Below, piece by piece: positions 1 to 11,332 of a stretch of 64,000 bases of DNA; the stretch's first letter is position 1; every line of letters begins with the position of its first letter. Position numbers and translations under genes: made by a program. This DNA is from Aquatica leii (Eukaryota > Arthropoda > Insecta > Coleoptera > Lampyridae): positions 28,086,354 to 28,150,353 of the forward strand of contig CM069432.1 in assembly GCA_035610365.1 (NCBI GenBank), read 5' to 3'. Below the pieces are notes generated by a model, which did no database searches, was not told where the DNA came from, and saw only the letters and a list, made by a program, of their open reading frames with translations.

Positions 1-659
1 ATTTTTATTTGTGGTGTCAACCACTTTAGGAGACTACAGGTCCGTAATTTACGATTGATCGTGCTAAAATTAAAAAAAAAATTCTGCAGAATTTTTCTGA
101 CCCCCGCATTAAATAGTTCTGGATATTCATTTTAAATTTTTAGGAAAAATAGCATTTTGAAAAAAGGCGTAACTACAATAGTCAACATTTCGTTTCCTAA
201 AAAGATCGTAACCAACAGATGTAAAGTAAAAAAGCCGGAACGAATTCTATTTGCGTTGTTTTTACTTTGCCGCTCTGTTTTGTCGACTTTTTATACTATA
301 CTTTGTGACGTAGCGACGCTGTCAAGCTCCACTAATGCTGATAAGTCTTTAAATTTCTACTTTGTTGCGGCAAACCAGCAACTTACTTACGCAAAAAGTT
401 CTTCACTGTGACTTATAATTTAGGATAGCCAAAAGCTGGCTATAAGTTTAAGAAAGATAAAATATTGAATTGTTTTAATCCAATTGTACAGATAATGTAT
501 AGCAACCATCGGCGAACAAATAACCCAAAACCATTCTATTACTTTGCCTACAAAATTGAGTACTTACTATTAAGTTAAACGAATGTTCACACGTTCATTC
601 GCAATCAGTGTCAAAAATCGTAATCGATTTAAAGTAATTGTGATGTCTTAATAATGTTC
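1..659. other. AT-rich stretch, no gene recognised
   Basis: No TE protein, RNA gene or repeat could be recognised here on either strand. The only open frame of note (157-411, plus) has low-complexity composition and no motif I know. Confidence 0.5.
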
Positions 660-1154
660 AAACACGTGTAGATAATTTTGACAAAATTTTGATAATTCTG
701 GAGAAATTTAGTTGCTAATGATTTCCTTACGGATATTATAAAGATTCATCTTCTCATCGGTAAACTTGTTGAATACCAAGTAGGTATTCAAAAGCATCAA
801 CTGCAGATCATTTTTTTGTACTATCGAAGAGTTTTCGGTTCGTTGGTGTAATAAGAAAGCATCTGATCGTGTTTGTCTATGCGGAACATGTTGTTGTTAT
901 ACATTACTATAGTTTTAGGTTTCTTCGTTTCTTTTCCTCTTCTTCTTTTTCTGAAATCTACCATTCTTTCTTCAAATTCTGTTACCAGAAACAGAACTTC
1001 CTTTTTATGTTCCCATTTGCTTACTGCTACTCCGTTGCAATATTTTGAGAAAATTTTGCTTTTTCTTATTTTGGCATTCGCAACTACTCCGAAAGTTTCT
1101 TTTTTGCCTTTTCGAAGAGTACCAGTAACAACGATTATGTTTTTAAGTAACTGA
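660..1154 (-). pseudogene. piggyBac-like transposase, C-terminal fragment
   Basis: Read on the minus strand from about 1152 downwards, the translation runs VVTGTLRKGKKETFGVV, then NGVAVSKWEHKKEVLF, then PKTIVMYNNNMFRIDKHDQM, LSYYTNEPKTLR, a stop, and later MLLNTYLVFNKFTDEKM. These match the order of motifs in the C-terminal part of piggyBac (PGBD) transposases, notably the VDKHDQM..YY..ERKT..W block. The N-terminal part with the first catalytic Asp residues is absent, and stop codons interrupt the tail, so this is a dead remnant. No TTAA-flanked end was found. The plus-strand frame at 873-1154 is its antisense shadow. Confidence 0.72.
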
Positions 1155-1404
1155 GGACTAAAATCAATTTTTTCAAATAAAATAATATTGGTACCGTGGT
1201 ACTATTTAGAGGAAAGAGTCCATATTTCGGATACCGTTTTGTTTTTAATGTGTAAAATTGAACCATTGGTTAAGCGAGTAACGTTATTTCTTACTATAAG
1301 TAGTGTAAGTAAGTTAAGATTCCAAGTCGTTAAATATCTGAGATAAGGGAAAAAAAGTAATAACATTGTATTCAAGATTTGATATTTTTGGTGTGAAGCA
1401 AATG
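1155..1404. other. Spacer with a lone TIR-like motif
   Basis: Non-coding. At 1216-1234 it holds AGTCCATATTTCGGATACC, a variant of the pogo-A terminal motif found again at 1406 and (inverted) at 2928-2945. The true left end of pogo-A could therefore lie near 1216 rather than 1406. Confidence 0.4.
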
Positions 1405-2946
1405 GAGTCTTAATTTCGGATACAGTGGGTGCTTAATTTCGAATACATAACAATTTTAGGATAATAATCTTCAAAATATGATAAAACTATGTAATATAAA
1501 AAATATGTATTTATTGAAAACTTTTAAAAGACAAAAAATGATTTTAATGTTACGATACATAAAAAATTAAAACAAAATTTAAAATTAAAAATAAAACTAA
1601 AAACGACAATCTTTTTATTCAAGGCATTCTGCGCAAATAAAAGTAGTCTTTTTATTAAATCCTGTGCACTTTTCTTGGCTCTACTTAAAACATTTATATC
1701 TTGCCTACTCTTCGGCATTTGTGTCTGCTGAAAACAATCCTAGACATATCATTCACTCGGCATCGTCAGCATCTATCGTATGCTCATCAGATTCATCGGA
1801 TAAAATGAGCTTTCCATCTTTTTTCTAATTATTTTTTTGACTGCCGATGTCGATGTTTGTGGTTCTTCGATTATTTTAGCTTTGTTTTTTTTAGAATTCT
1901 CTAATTTAATTTTTAAAACGGGTTTTTTTCTTTTTTTTAAGTATTATTCAGAGATTCTTCAAGGGCAGCTTTGCAAGGAAATCAAGTGATTAGAACTGCT
2001 TTTTGCTCTAGTTTTTCTACTGTATTTTCAATCGCCATAAATTTATGCTTTTTGAAAGTAGGCTAAAAACTTACATCGGTCGGTTTTATAAATTGAGACA
2101 CAGATGTGCTTGTCTTTAGAGACAGATTCGATTGTTTCTGATTTGAGTTGATTGAATTATGAGAGTTAAGAACATTTTCTATTTTTTGGATAACGCAGAT
2201 TTCCAGTCGCTTTCTGCCGTTCTTTCTTCAACATTTGGGTCGCTTTCTTTGGCAAACTCATGTTCACCAAAGACGTTTTTATTACATGGAAAAAGACCGG
2301 TTTCTTAAACCCATTAATCGTAGTCTGAATGGTTGCAGCACAAGCATAGGCTCTATCAACTAGTTCTACTATTTGATATATGGTCACTACTCTTCCAGAA
2401 GTAGTTTTTAGCCATGTTTCTATTTCTTGCGCATAATAAATTTTAAACGGACTCATAAAAGCCATATGTAACGCTTGCATTTTGTGAGTTGAATGAGAGG
2501 GTAGGCAGACGATGATGACTCCATGTTCCCTTCCAACAGTGATAACATCAATGTTACGCGTGTGCGAATAATGGCCGTCGAGAACGAGGATCACAGCGTT
2601 TTCAACTGATGGTTTTGTAATTGCTATGAAATGATGTAACTATTTTGTGAAGCTATTTCTTTGTATCCATCCTGACACATGACATGATGAGATAGATCCC
2701 GAAGAAGCTCCTTTTTCATGTTCTTTCTGAGCGTTACCAGAGAACCACGTTTAGCAAAGGAAATGCTGGCGATCTGGTAAACCAATAACCTTACAGGTTT
2801 TATGTTGTACAATGCTCACTCCAGTCTCGCCAACATTAAGTTTTTTTTGCGGACAAGTTCCCACTTTTTAAATTTCTTGTTTATATTATTTTTCTATTTT
2901 CCGATATTCGAAATTAGGCACTATTGACTATCCGAAATTAGGGCTT
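1405..2946 (-). mobile_element. pogo-like DNA transposon A, internally deleted
   Basis: The left end (1406-1446) reads AGTCTTAATTTCGGATAC followed about 10 bases later by TTAATTTCGAATAC. The right end (2904-2945) reads, as reverse complement, AGCCCTAATTTCGGATAG followed by CTAATTTCGAATA. Both ends thus carry the same two-block inverted repeat. Between them lies a minus-strand transposase of the pogo/Tigger type that lacks its N-terminal DNA-binding part; only about 60 bp separate the first catalytic motif from the right terminus. The TSD was not resolved. Confidence 0.65.
1615..2845 (-). pseudogene. pogo/Tigger DDE transposase with C-terminal zinc finger, decayed
   Basis: Minus strand, in order: NVGETGVSIVQ (2810-2842; family motif DETG, so the first catalytic Asp is Gly), SFAKRGSLVTL, then ILVLDGHYSH (second Asp, about 2565-2594), VIIVCLPSHSTHKMQALHMA and FMSPFKIYY. 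The family's third Asp (PLD) is His here. The last 30 codons (1615-1710), in another frame, read KCTGFNKKTTFICAECLE then stop, the end of a Cys/His zinc finger of PHD type seen at the C-terminus of many insect pogo-like transposases. Two catalytic replacements, frameshifts and a missing N-terminal HTH make it inactive. Confidence 0.75.
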
Positions 2947-3440
2947 CGTGAATAATTCTTATCAATCCACAAGTAACTTCAAAACTATTCATTTCAAATC
3001 AAACCGACAGTAAACTACACTTTACCACATTTATATTAAACTTTAAGACAGAGTATTACAACTTACCGCCTGCCCTGTAGCATAGTTTGAAGTTGACATC
3101 TTCAAAAACTACATTTTTGCACGATTTTATATTAATTTTTTGTTTCGTACACGATCTTCCAAAGGCCGCGGCTAAAAACCTTTATACCGACTGATCCTGA
3201 TATACAATGTCCAGCCAAAAATTGCTTTAATCGTTTTAGAAAACAATTCGAAAACAACGGAACTTGGTGTTTTGATTCCAACAGAAGTTGACACAATTGC
3301 TTCTTTAAAGCAAATAACATTCGTAATAATTTTTGTACATTTTAATACAATTAAACCGCATCGATACTTATATATCAGTATTGCGATGGACGTCGTAGAA
3401 TAAACATGGTAGTGTAGTTGTAGCTTAATAAATTTATTTA
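2947..3440. other. Non-coding spacer
   Basis: Two short minus-strand frames (3132-3320, 3172-3465) overlap here in different frames. Neither shows a domain, and both run into the tandem repeat, so I treat them as chance frames. No TE motif was recognised. Confidence 0.45.
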
Positions 3441-3800
3441 TAATTACCTCTTGCAACAATAACAACTGTGTGCAACAATCATCTTGAAGTCACTTGCATT
3501 TCTAATTACCTCTGGCAACAATAACAATTGTGTATGAGAGTCAGTTTGAAGTCAATTGCAATTCTGATTATCTCCTGCAACAATATCAATTGTGCGGACT
3601 TTGTGTGTAAAAGTCACTTTGACATTAATTGCATCTTTAATTACCGTCTGGACAATTAGAATTGTGCAGTCGTTACCCTCATTCGACATTGTTAAATGCA
3701 GACTTTGTATGAAACAATCACCTTAAAATTAATTGCATTTCTAATTACCTCCTGCAACAATAACAATTGCGCGGACATTACCTTCATTCGACACTGTTAA
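3441..3800. repeat. Degenerate ~62-bp minisatellite, five units
   Basis: The phrase TAATTACCTCCTGCAACAAT with variants starts at 3441, 3503, 3565, 3638 and 3742. Each copy is followed by AACAATTGTG-like sequence and an AAGTCA.TTGCAT linker. The first three spacings are 62, 62 and 73 bp. The fourth is 104 bp and contains an extra block (TACC.TCATTCGACA.TGTTAAA) that recurs once more at about 3779-3800. Confidence 0.8.
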
Positions 3801-3833
3801 AACCTCAGTAATAACAACGCAACTTTTACACCT

Positions 3834-3908
3834 ATTTAACGATTGTCCAACCTCCTCCTGAAACAACGTTAAGGTCGCAGTAACCTTTGTTGTTTAGAAT
3901 CGTTAAAT
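3834..3908. repeat. Inverted repeat TTTAACGATT/AATCGTTAAA
   Basis: TTTAACGATT at about 3836 and AATCGTTAAA at about 3898 are perfect 10-bp complements separated by roughly 50 bp. The pair sits just outside the TIR of the 3908-5187 candidate element and may be a remnant of another terminus. Confidence 0.5.
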
Positions 3909-5187
3909 ACCCAGTAAACACAAAATTGATAATGTTTAGTAACAGTTTCAAAACAAAAAATTTATGATTCACTCTTGTTTCAAACATAAAAGAAACCTAA
4001 CTGCAATAAAATAGCTATAAGTCCATCGCTGTTTCACTTATTTGAATCAGTATAGTTTCGGTATTTTAAATTCAAATCTGTTGCAAACTAAATGTTGCAT
4101 TCGGTTTACGTTTTTAAAGCTTCGTTCTTGAACTGATACTAAATGATCGATACATGTATGATTTTTTTGTTTCAATAATGAACTAAAACAATTCTTTCAA
4201 TAATATAATTATACATTTTCGAATGCACTTTTCAAATTTTATTGCACAATAAATATTTTTAAATACAATATCACATTGAGTTTTTTACATATTGCAACTT
4301 TCCTAGATGTGGTCTTTTCACGGAAGCCTCGAAAGCTGCATCAGTTACTTGGGTAGCAACTTTTAACCGCATCTGTAACATAGAAATAAATATTTCATTT
4401 ATATACATACATAATCATATAGTTACACAAAATTAATTAAATTTTTTTAATCAAAAACAACACAAACTTAATATAAATATCACTTTAGCAATCATTAGAA
4501 AGTTATAAAAACACTATGAATACCTTTAGCTGTACATAATCGTATAGAAAACTTGAAGAATTGAACTGTAATTATAAATCATCAGATTTACGCAATAATC
4601 TACATTAACGCAACCATGTGTGTTAATTTACATTTTTTTTTAAACAAATTAAAACATGATACATAAAGAACAGAAATGATAATAATATCGATTACATTTA
4701 TGGATTATAATAAAATGTTTCGACTTACCGTTTATTGTTCCATTTCGTAATTGTACACACAGCATCACTTATCAAAATGCAACCGAGCAAGTGAAAAGAT
4801 ATCAATTTGCAGCGCAAGCGTTGACGACAGTAATCAAAAGTATAGCAACGACTAATGCTGACTAATGACAAAGTATTCGATTTTCCTAGAACGATTCCAC
4901 TGTTTTGAAAATAATTCAATCTTATTTAATCGATCTTTAACCAATTCTAGTTATTCAAAAAATATTCGGTTTTAATAAATCAGTTTTTAGACGGTTGCTG
5001 ATTATGGGAAAAGAATTGCAAGTACTGAAACGGTTTAAAACCGATTGTGGAAAATCGGAACTCTTTCAATTTATTCACTGTCAGTTACATGTAAATGATA
5101 TAAAAATGGAACTAACACGAAACAACGTAATGAAACAATTGTTTTAATTTTGTGACTGTAACAGTTTCAATCCGTGTTTACTGGGTA
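3908..5187. mobile_element. Candidate non-autonomous element with 12-bp TIRs
   Basis: TA followed by CCCAGTAAACAC (3910-3921) is mirrored by GTGTTTACTGGG followed by TA (5174-5187), a perfect 12-bp inverted repeat with a matching TA outside each end. Just inside, GTAACAGTTTCAA on the left and TGTAACAGTTTCAA on the right keep the ends related over about 50 bp. The 1.25-kb interior is AT-rich and has no transposase frame; the 64-codon minus frame at 4725-4919 has no motif. It fits a MITE-like TA-targeting element, but no second copy is present here. Confidence 0.5.
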
Positions 5188-8159
5188 CCTACTACTCATT
5201 TCTGTGACAAATTACTTGAATGGTAGCGATAAAAACACATCTCTCATGGCGATTTTGAATTCCTTCTTTAAATGTGCGGTTTATTAATGAATTGCTATTT
5301 AAATTTTAACGTCGCTCTCAATTAATGCATTAAAAAATAATTTTTAGATAACTATCAGTCTGTGTTGTTTATGTATATGAAGTTATTCGAGCAACATATT
5401 TTTTATAGAAATCCAAATCAGGCGGGAAACGTAATAGTAATGAGAAAGCCGTATATGGTGGTTGTGCGTGTCTTTACAGTTGGATTAAATTCCTCTAAAA
5501 CCTTTTGTAGGATTGCTTATGTAAACTGAGTGGATTATCCCTCAAACTGCAAAAACGTGTAATTTTGATCATTGAGGCACATCATGGTATTAATATTCAG
5601 ATCTTGGTTTTTGAGGCGAGAGTGGACGAACCTAGACGTTTTGACTCTAAAGCTTTAAACGCTGCTGGAAAATCAAAATTTGCAGAAGTCACTTTGCATG
5701 AGAGTGGTGGTCGAAATAGAGGTGTTGCAACTGTGATAGTGATACTCCGCGTTCAGTTCTATCGAAGTCTACAAAAAAAAATGTTTAGCGTGAGATCTTC
5801 ACATGCAGGTCGTAGTGCTGTTAATTCAGGAGTGGATAAAAGTGCAGATGAACTTTTTGTGCTGTTTCTCATTTACTGAAACGATAACATCGTTATTCTT
5901 TAAGGAGATGAAGTTGTATCTCTTTGCGAACGTTTTCAGCTGAAAAACAAAGCTGTTGTGAGGAGCTTCTGTAACTACAAGCAAAGCATAGAGAAAGTGA
6001 TCGGTCCAAAACTGAATCCCTGGCTGATAAGTATCAAGTGCATACCACACTAGTCGTATGCGATCTTTCGTCGCATGCGATCATTCGTCGTGCGACATTT
6101 TGACCGTCACATTTTGTCACGCGATCTTTTAGCGGCGATCTTTTGATGTGTGACCAAATCAAAACGAAATCGATAATGTTATCAATTTTCTTAATTTTTA
6201 TCAATATATGTCTACATTTAGTCATGTTCTAATTAATTTTGTTGTTGTTTGATAACATTATTAAAATTAGTGACAGTACAAAAGTACGTAAATTAGTTGA
6301 CAAAAGTGTAGTTTGAATTTTCATTTATGTTAGGTACAATTTATTTATATAAATTATGTTATATACAAAGTTATACTATAAAATTTAATGAAATATTTGT
6401 TTTCGTAATTGAATTTTTTTATTACAGTTAGATAATTTTGTAGAGACATTAGAGTAATAAATGTATACATAATTCTTTTAAGTAATGATCAAAAAAATAA
6501 AGTTAATTTGAATTTAATTTTCATTTGGTCTTAATATTTTACCAAAGTCAATTACAGCCACCACTATACTAAATAAAGTACTTACAATAAAAAGTGCCCC
6601 CTAATAAATGGATAGCACAAAACGACACATAAAGTTTAGGTTCTACCCCAATATTGCCTGTAATATATTTGGAAGTTCCCGCCATTTTGTATGACAACTA
6701 TTGCTACAAAATATTTCTTTGCAGTAAAAAGTGGTAATTTATTTAGTTTTATCTGTACGAACTTGCTCAAAGCACATTTTTTTGTTAAACTCGCGTTGTT
6801 AGTACAATTTTTCATTTATATACGTTATTATACGTACATAAAATTCCGTTAGGATTATTTATAAGAATTATTTCTTTAATTAGTATTTAGAATACATATA
6901 AATTACTTTTTTTGTTATACCGAATAATAACATTTTTATATTTGGAGTTATGTAACTTTATGTAAGACAGGTATAAAACAACGTTATTTAATACAAATTT
7001 GAGCAGCGAAAAGAGGTTCTTACTTTTATCTATCTAATTATCATAAAGTTTATTACACCTAGACTTAAAAATTTTGTATTTTGTTGGATGTAACAAAAGA
7101 GCTGAAACAATAGAAATTTTATATCTAGCTTTTTATGTTGAGGAAGGTGGTTTTAATACTAACTATAAAAACTTTTAATTCATATTTAGTAAAAAAAGAA
7201 TAAAAACGTATAACAAAACATTGAAATACAACTTTTAAGTTGTTTATGTTTTGTTAGTTTCGCACGAATAAGCATTCGTTTCTTACAATTCTTTAGGAGA
7301 GTTTTCAAATGTTCTCCAGCTGTTTCTAAAGGGTTATTCAACTTTAATAATAAATAGAAATTTTCTTAAATTGCATAGTGTCCTAAGAAGTGATTACGTT
7401 TAATAATACCAGTTGTTGAAATATAGCATTTTCAGGTGACTAATTATGCATAATGATTACAATTACTACGGGTGCTGGCATTATCAAATATAAAAACTAC
7501 CAGCATATGCAGGATGTCCTGTTTAGCTTTTAAACGTGTTTTCAATATTTGTATTTTTGTTATAAATGACGCCTGTTTATAAGAAATCGTTTTAGATTAC
7601 AATAACGATATCGTAAGTTTAAATAGTTTATAACTGATACCTTACGCGCTTTGCGCAACTATAAATAAAAATTAAACCACTATTAATACACATGAATATC
7701 AATGTTTTAAAATTTATTTTATTATGCGCAATATGTTTAAATTGCCGATAACGTATGTATATTACAAGATAAGTGGACATCTACAACAGCCGTCGTAATA
7801 ACTTATAAACATAACATTTTATAATTCTAAAACGTTTTTGAAACATATTTATAGTTTTTTATCTGTATATATCAAATTAATTACATTTGTTTTCTATTGA
7901 ATTAAACTAATATACAGTGCGAGTCTGTAACTTGAAATAAATTCAGTAAATCAAATAGCTTCCATTTTACGAAAACATTTTTCGAACATGATTTTTTATA
8001 CTAGAAAGTTGCAACACAATACAGTGAACAGAGCTGTGTCTATTAAATCAAATTAATTCACTATAAAAAATTTTTTAAATTAATTCTAAAAGCCCAAACC
8101 CAAAGCATACCTTTAACAAAGCATACTTAATAATATTCATATAAATTAACATAAATAGA
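5188..8159. other. Long AT-rich gene-free stretch
   Basis: About 3 kb with only chance frames. The plus frame 5565-5879 (104 codons) and the minus frame 5826-6050 overlap antisense and neither shows a domain. The only structured part is the CGATC-rich tract at 6055-6155. No TE protein, tRNA or rRNA signature was recognised. Confidence 0.5.
6055..6155. repeat. Cluster of GCGATC(T/A)TT repeats
   Basis: Within about 100 bp the sequence holds GCGATCTTTCGTCG, GCGATCATTCGTCG, GCGATCTTTTAGCG and GCGATCTTTTGATG, with paired GTCACATTTTGTCAC between them. It is CpG- and GC-rich against very AT-rich flanks. It resembles subterminal repeats of a DNA transposon, but no partner terminus was located. Confidence 0.5.
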
Positions 8160-8586
8160 TAAGGTAAAGCGAGGAGAGTTTGCGCACAATTCGGAAAAAA
8201 ATTATAAAAATTAGAATTTTTGTTAAATTTTTTAACTAAGGTAATGTAATCTTTGGTATGTTGCGCTTATACATTATATCATTAAAACTTTTCAATTTTC
8301 TCTTTTTCACAACAAGAGAATTTTGAAAAAAAACATTTTTCGCAATCTCTCCTAACCAGGTAGGCAAGATTGTGCACAAGGCGAGGAGAGACTGCGCGTG
8401 TGCAGAAAATTAGGTTTTTTTATTTTATAATAATTTTTTTATTGAAATTTATTACATAGGATGTTAGAAAGTACAATGATTACATAGAAATATCATTGAA
8501 TGCATGAACTTAAATAAATGTATGATCTCCGTAATAAAATAAATAAAAGACTAGAAATAACTAACTAAAACAAAATGAAAATTTAA

Positions 8587-10480
8587 TCACTTGATTGCGT
8601 TCTTTTGGCGGATTTCATTTCTGCTACAGTCACAACACTTGTTTTCATAAACCGTACAGGATTCGTGAAGCCATTTAGAACATGACATGCATTTGATTCA
8701 GTCCGATTTTGAAGTCGTAAGTTCATAAATCTCTAAGCATTCAACGCATACTTCATCCTCGGATCCACTAACAGTGTCTGATAGAAGTTTCATTTTACTA
8801 CTGTCTTTATCAGACGAAGTTGACGGAGGAGAATCATGTTTCAACGTTTTACTTTTTGTTCCTTTTGGTAGTTTATCTTTTTGTATCTTCGAAGTGGCAA
8901 CTGGTTTGTTTTTTCTTTTTTCTCTTGGTTTTCTAATGTTTTTGGATTTTCTTTCGTTTGCTAGCGATGTACTCAGGAGAAGTAACATTTGCTGCACTTG
9001 TCTTTCTTTTCACTTTCGATTGCCCCAAGCTGCAAGGAATAGGTGCTATTATTGCTAAAGCTTTGTTTAGTGTTATTTTAGCTTTCTTCGAAATCACAGT
9101 TTTACTACAAAGTGAAGGCTTTGAGAAGTGTTGCAAATTTAATTTAGAAGTTGAAGGCTGAAAGTAAATTTCATCTGGGAATGAAACGTCTGATGTATTA
9201 GGAGCTGTGGAGGGAGTCTGAGTAGCTGCAGTTAAGGAATCGGGTGAAGTAGATATGGTTCTGATTACTAGTGTGTCAGGACGTTCATGGTCAGGAATTA
9301 CAATATCAGCCCTTGAAGCACCTTGATCACACGATAACAAATATGCATGTTCAGGAATTGCATCCATATTTAAAGGATAGATGCCTGCAGCACGAAAAGA
9401 AGAAATTGCGTGTTGCACAGTAGCCGCGCGAAACCAAGCTGAATTTAAAAGTTCCCCGAAGTCATCTCTTGTAATTTTTCCGGTTCCACGACGAGTAGAA
9501 ACTTACTTTGTACACGCGTCTTTGAAATAAGTTTTGAAAGGTTTGAATACAACCCGGTCCAACGGTTATAAATAGTGTGTGGTGTGACTCGGCAAACAAA
9601 CTATGATAATATCGTTGTCTGAGGCGACTTGAAGCATATCTGCGCTGTTGCATATGTGCGAAGCATGGCCATCAAGTACCAGCTAGTTTTTACCTGCCGG
9701 TTTTCGTGGGATGAAATGTTGCGTCATCCAGTTCATAAATAACTCAGTGGTAATATAAGCGCTCTTTTTGTTTATTTTAATTACTGTTCCAGATGGTGCG
9801 CCTTTCATATGTTGGGATTTTGCGTAGAGCCTTTTAAAAATACAGTAAAGGGGTAAAAATTGCCCTTCTGTTTCTGTTTCAGCCTTTTCCGCGCTTGTCA
9901 CGACATAAACATCTTTGCTACCTTTAGTTGCTATAACCTTTCCGGGTTCGTTATTTAGCTGAACTCCAATCTCGTCACAATTCCATATTCAAGCTGGTTT
10001 CTCTAAGATCGTTCTCGGTTAGAATTTTAGCACGATTCATTCCTTCCGTTCTGGCTCTGCTTATTCCTTGAGCTTTTTGGATACTTAACTCAACATGTCG
10101 TCGCATAAACGATGAAAACCAAACTTTTCCTGCCATTTTGTTTCCTTATTGAAAGTGTGTTTTTTATTCAATGATTCTGCTAAATCATACACCAGGTTTC
10201 TTACATCTCGTTGTGTTGGTGCAAATCTAACGGCCTGAAGTTTTTTTATGTGAAGAGACAATTTCTTTTCGGTGTCAACGTCTAGTTGTGCTTCTGGACC
10301 CATCCCCTTCTTTTCAAAAGAATTTCTTTTTAATCTATTCTTTAAGGTGGCCTCTGGAATTTTGATTTGTTTGCATGCAGACCGTATGTATAATCCATTT
10401 TCGATGACCCGAATAGCCTGCAGCAAATCCTTCTGTGACCAGGACCCTTTATTTGACTTCCGCACATAAGCGTTAGGCAT
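8587..10480 (-). pseudogene. pogo/Tigger transposase (HTH-Psq, CENP-B-type, DDE_1), decayed
   Basis: The start ATG is at 10480. The N-terminal 131 codons contain a Psq-type HTH (GSWSQKDLLQAIRVIENG, IPEATLKNRLKR) and the region preceding the CENP-B-type HTH. Further frames give GQFLPLYCIFKR and SAYITTELFMNWMTQHFIP (9683-9901), then LVLDGHASH (about 9655-9680), IIIVCLPSHTTHYL, a stop and PLD. Next come GRITRDDFGELLNSAW (about 9430-9475) and a 161-codon C-terminal frame (8933-9418). The C-terminus encodes CVECLEIYE, IKCMSCSKWLHESC and CCDCS, a Cys/His zinc finger; a TGA replaces what is normally Trp before IKC. At least three frameshifts or stops. Confidence 0.85.
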
Positions 10481-10613
10481 TTTGACCTAATTAGAAAAAA
10501 AATAACATCGAATTAATATTTTAATAATCCTAATAAGTAAAATTTGTCGCGTAAACTCTCCTCTCAATGAATTAAATTAATACCGTGCGCAATTTTTCCT
10601 ATTTTGACATTTC

Positions 10614-10650
10614 GCAAACTCTCCTAATTAGGTAGGAGAGATTGCGCGGC
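10614..10650. repeat. Palindromic subterminal repeat of pogo-B
   Basis: CGCAAACTCTCCTAATTAGG followed directly by TAGGAGAGATTGCGC is a near-perfect palindrome built from two head-to-head copies of the TIR core. A matching, more diverged palindrome lies at 8341-8378 near the other end. Such repeats are plausible transposase binding sites. Confidence 0.7.
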
Positions 10651-11332
10651 CACGTGATAAACATAAAAGTTTGAAGATAAACTTGAAACATTATAAAACG
10701 TTAGTCTACATATAGAACTTGTTCAGAAATTACCTGGTTAAGAATTATTTTCAACAAAAGTATTTCCTACAAAAATGTAAGAAATTATTTTGAAATTTCA
10801 CGCAGTTACTTTAACACATTTCACAAAACATTTTGCATAACAAACAGGGTACTGCGTCGTTCGGCTCATGAATTCAACTGGCCTGTCCGCAGATGACGCA
10901 GATTCATTACCTTAGATTATCTGACCGATTTTCCTTCTCTTTCTTCGCTTCTTGAGAACCGCGCAATCACTCCTACCGCGCGAACTCTCCTCGCTTTACC
11001 TTACGTCTAATACAACCTAATAATTAAACTCTATAGCTCCAAGGGAATTAGCAACAGTGTAAAGTGTAGATGCAAATGAAATTACTTATGAGAAAAGTGA
11101 TTTTTAGTGAAGAAAGAATCAATATAAATTGTTTTGGAACACTGGAGAGCAAATAATATAAAGAAAAGAAGAACACAGAAATATTGTAAAAAGAAGTAAG
11201 CGAGAAGTATCCTTTTAATATAACATAAAAGTACAATTAGTATTTTGACAATTGGAGGAAGCTCATTGAGAGAGGAAAAGCAAAGTTGCCAAATTTAAGA
11301 AAAGAAACCAGAAGCAGAGTAAACGAAACAAA

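Larger units (their letters stand above)
8160..11003 (-). mobile_element. Complete pogo/Tigger transposon B with TA duplications
   Basis: The left end TA AGGTAAAGCGAGGAGAGTT (8160-8180) and the right end (reverse complement of 10983-11003, the same 21 bases) form a TIR of at least 19 bp bounded by TA. Subterminal copies of the same GAGGAGAG.TTGCGC theme lie at 8341-8400 and 10549-10650. The 2.84-kb element contains one minus-strand transposase reading from 10480 to 8587. TIRs and TSD are intact while the gene is broken, so the copy is immobile by itself but still has substrate-like ends. Confidence 0.88.

Noticed and set aside
873..1154. 93-codon plus-strand frame with hydrophobic stretches
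   Set aside because: It is the antisense of the piggyBac transposase fragment, whose minus-strand motifs are clear.
3441..3800. CRISPR-like repeat array
   Set aside because: Units are degenerate and tandem without conserved repeats separated by unique spacers, and the genome is eukaryotic.
5565..5879. 104-codon plus frame as a possible gene
   Set aside because: No domain, no conserved motif, overlapped antisense by another frame of equal quality, and in AT-rich DNA with no other gene features.
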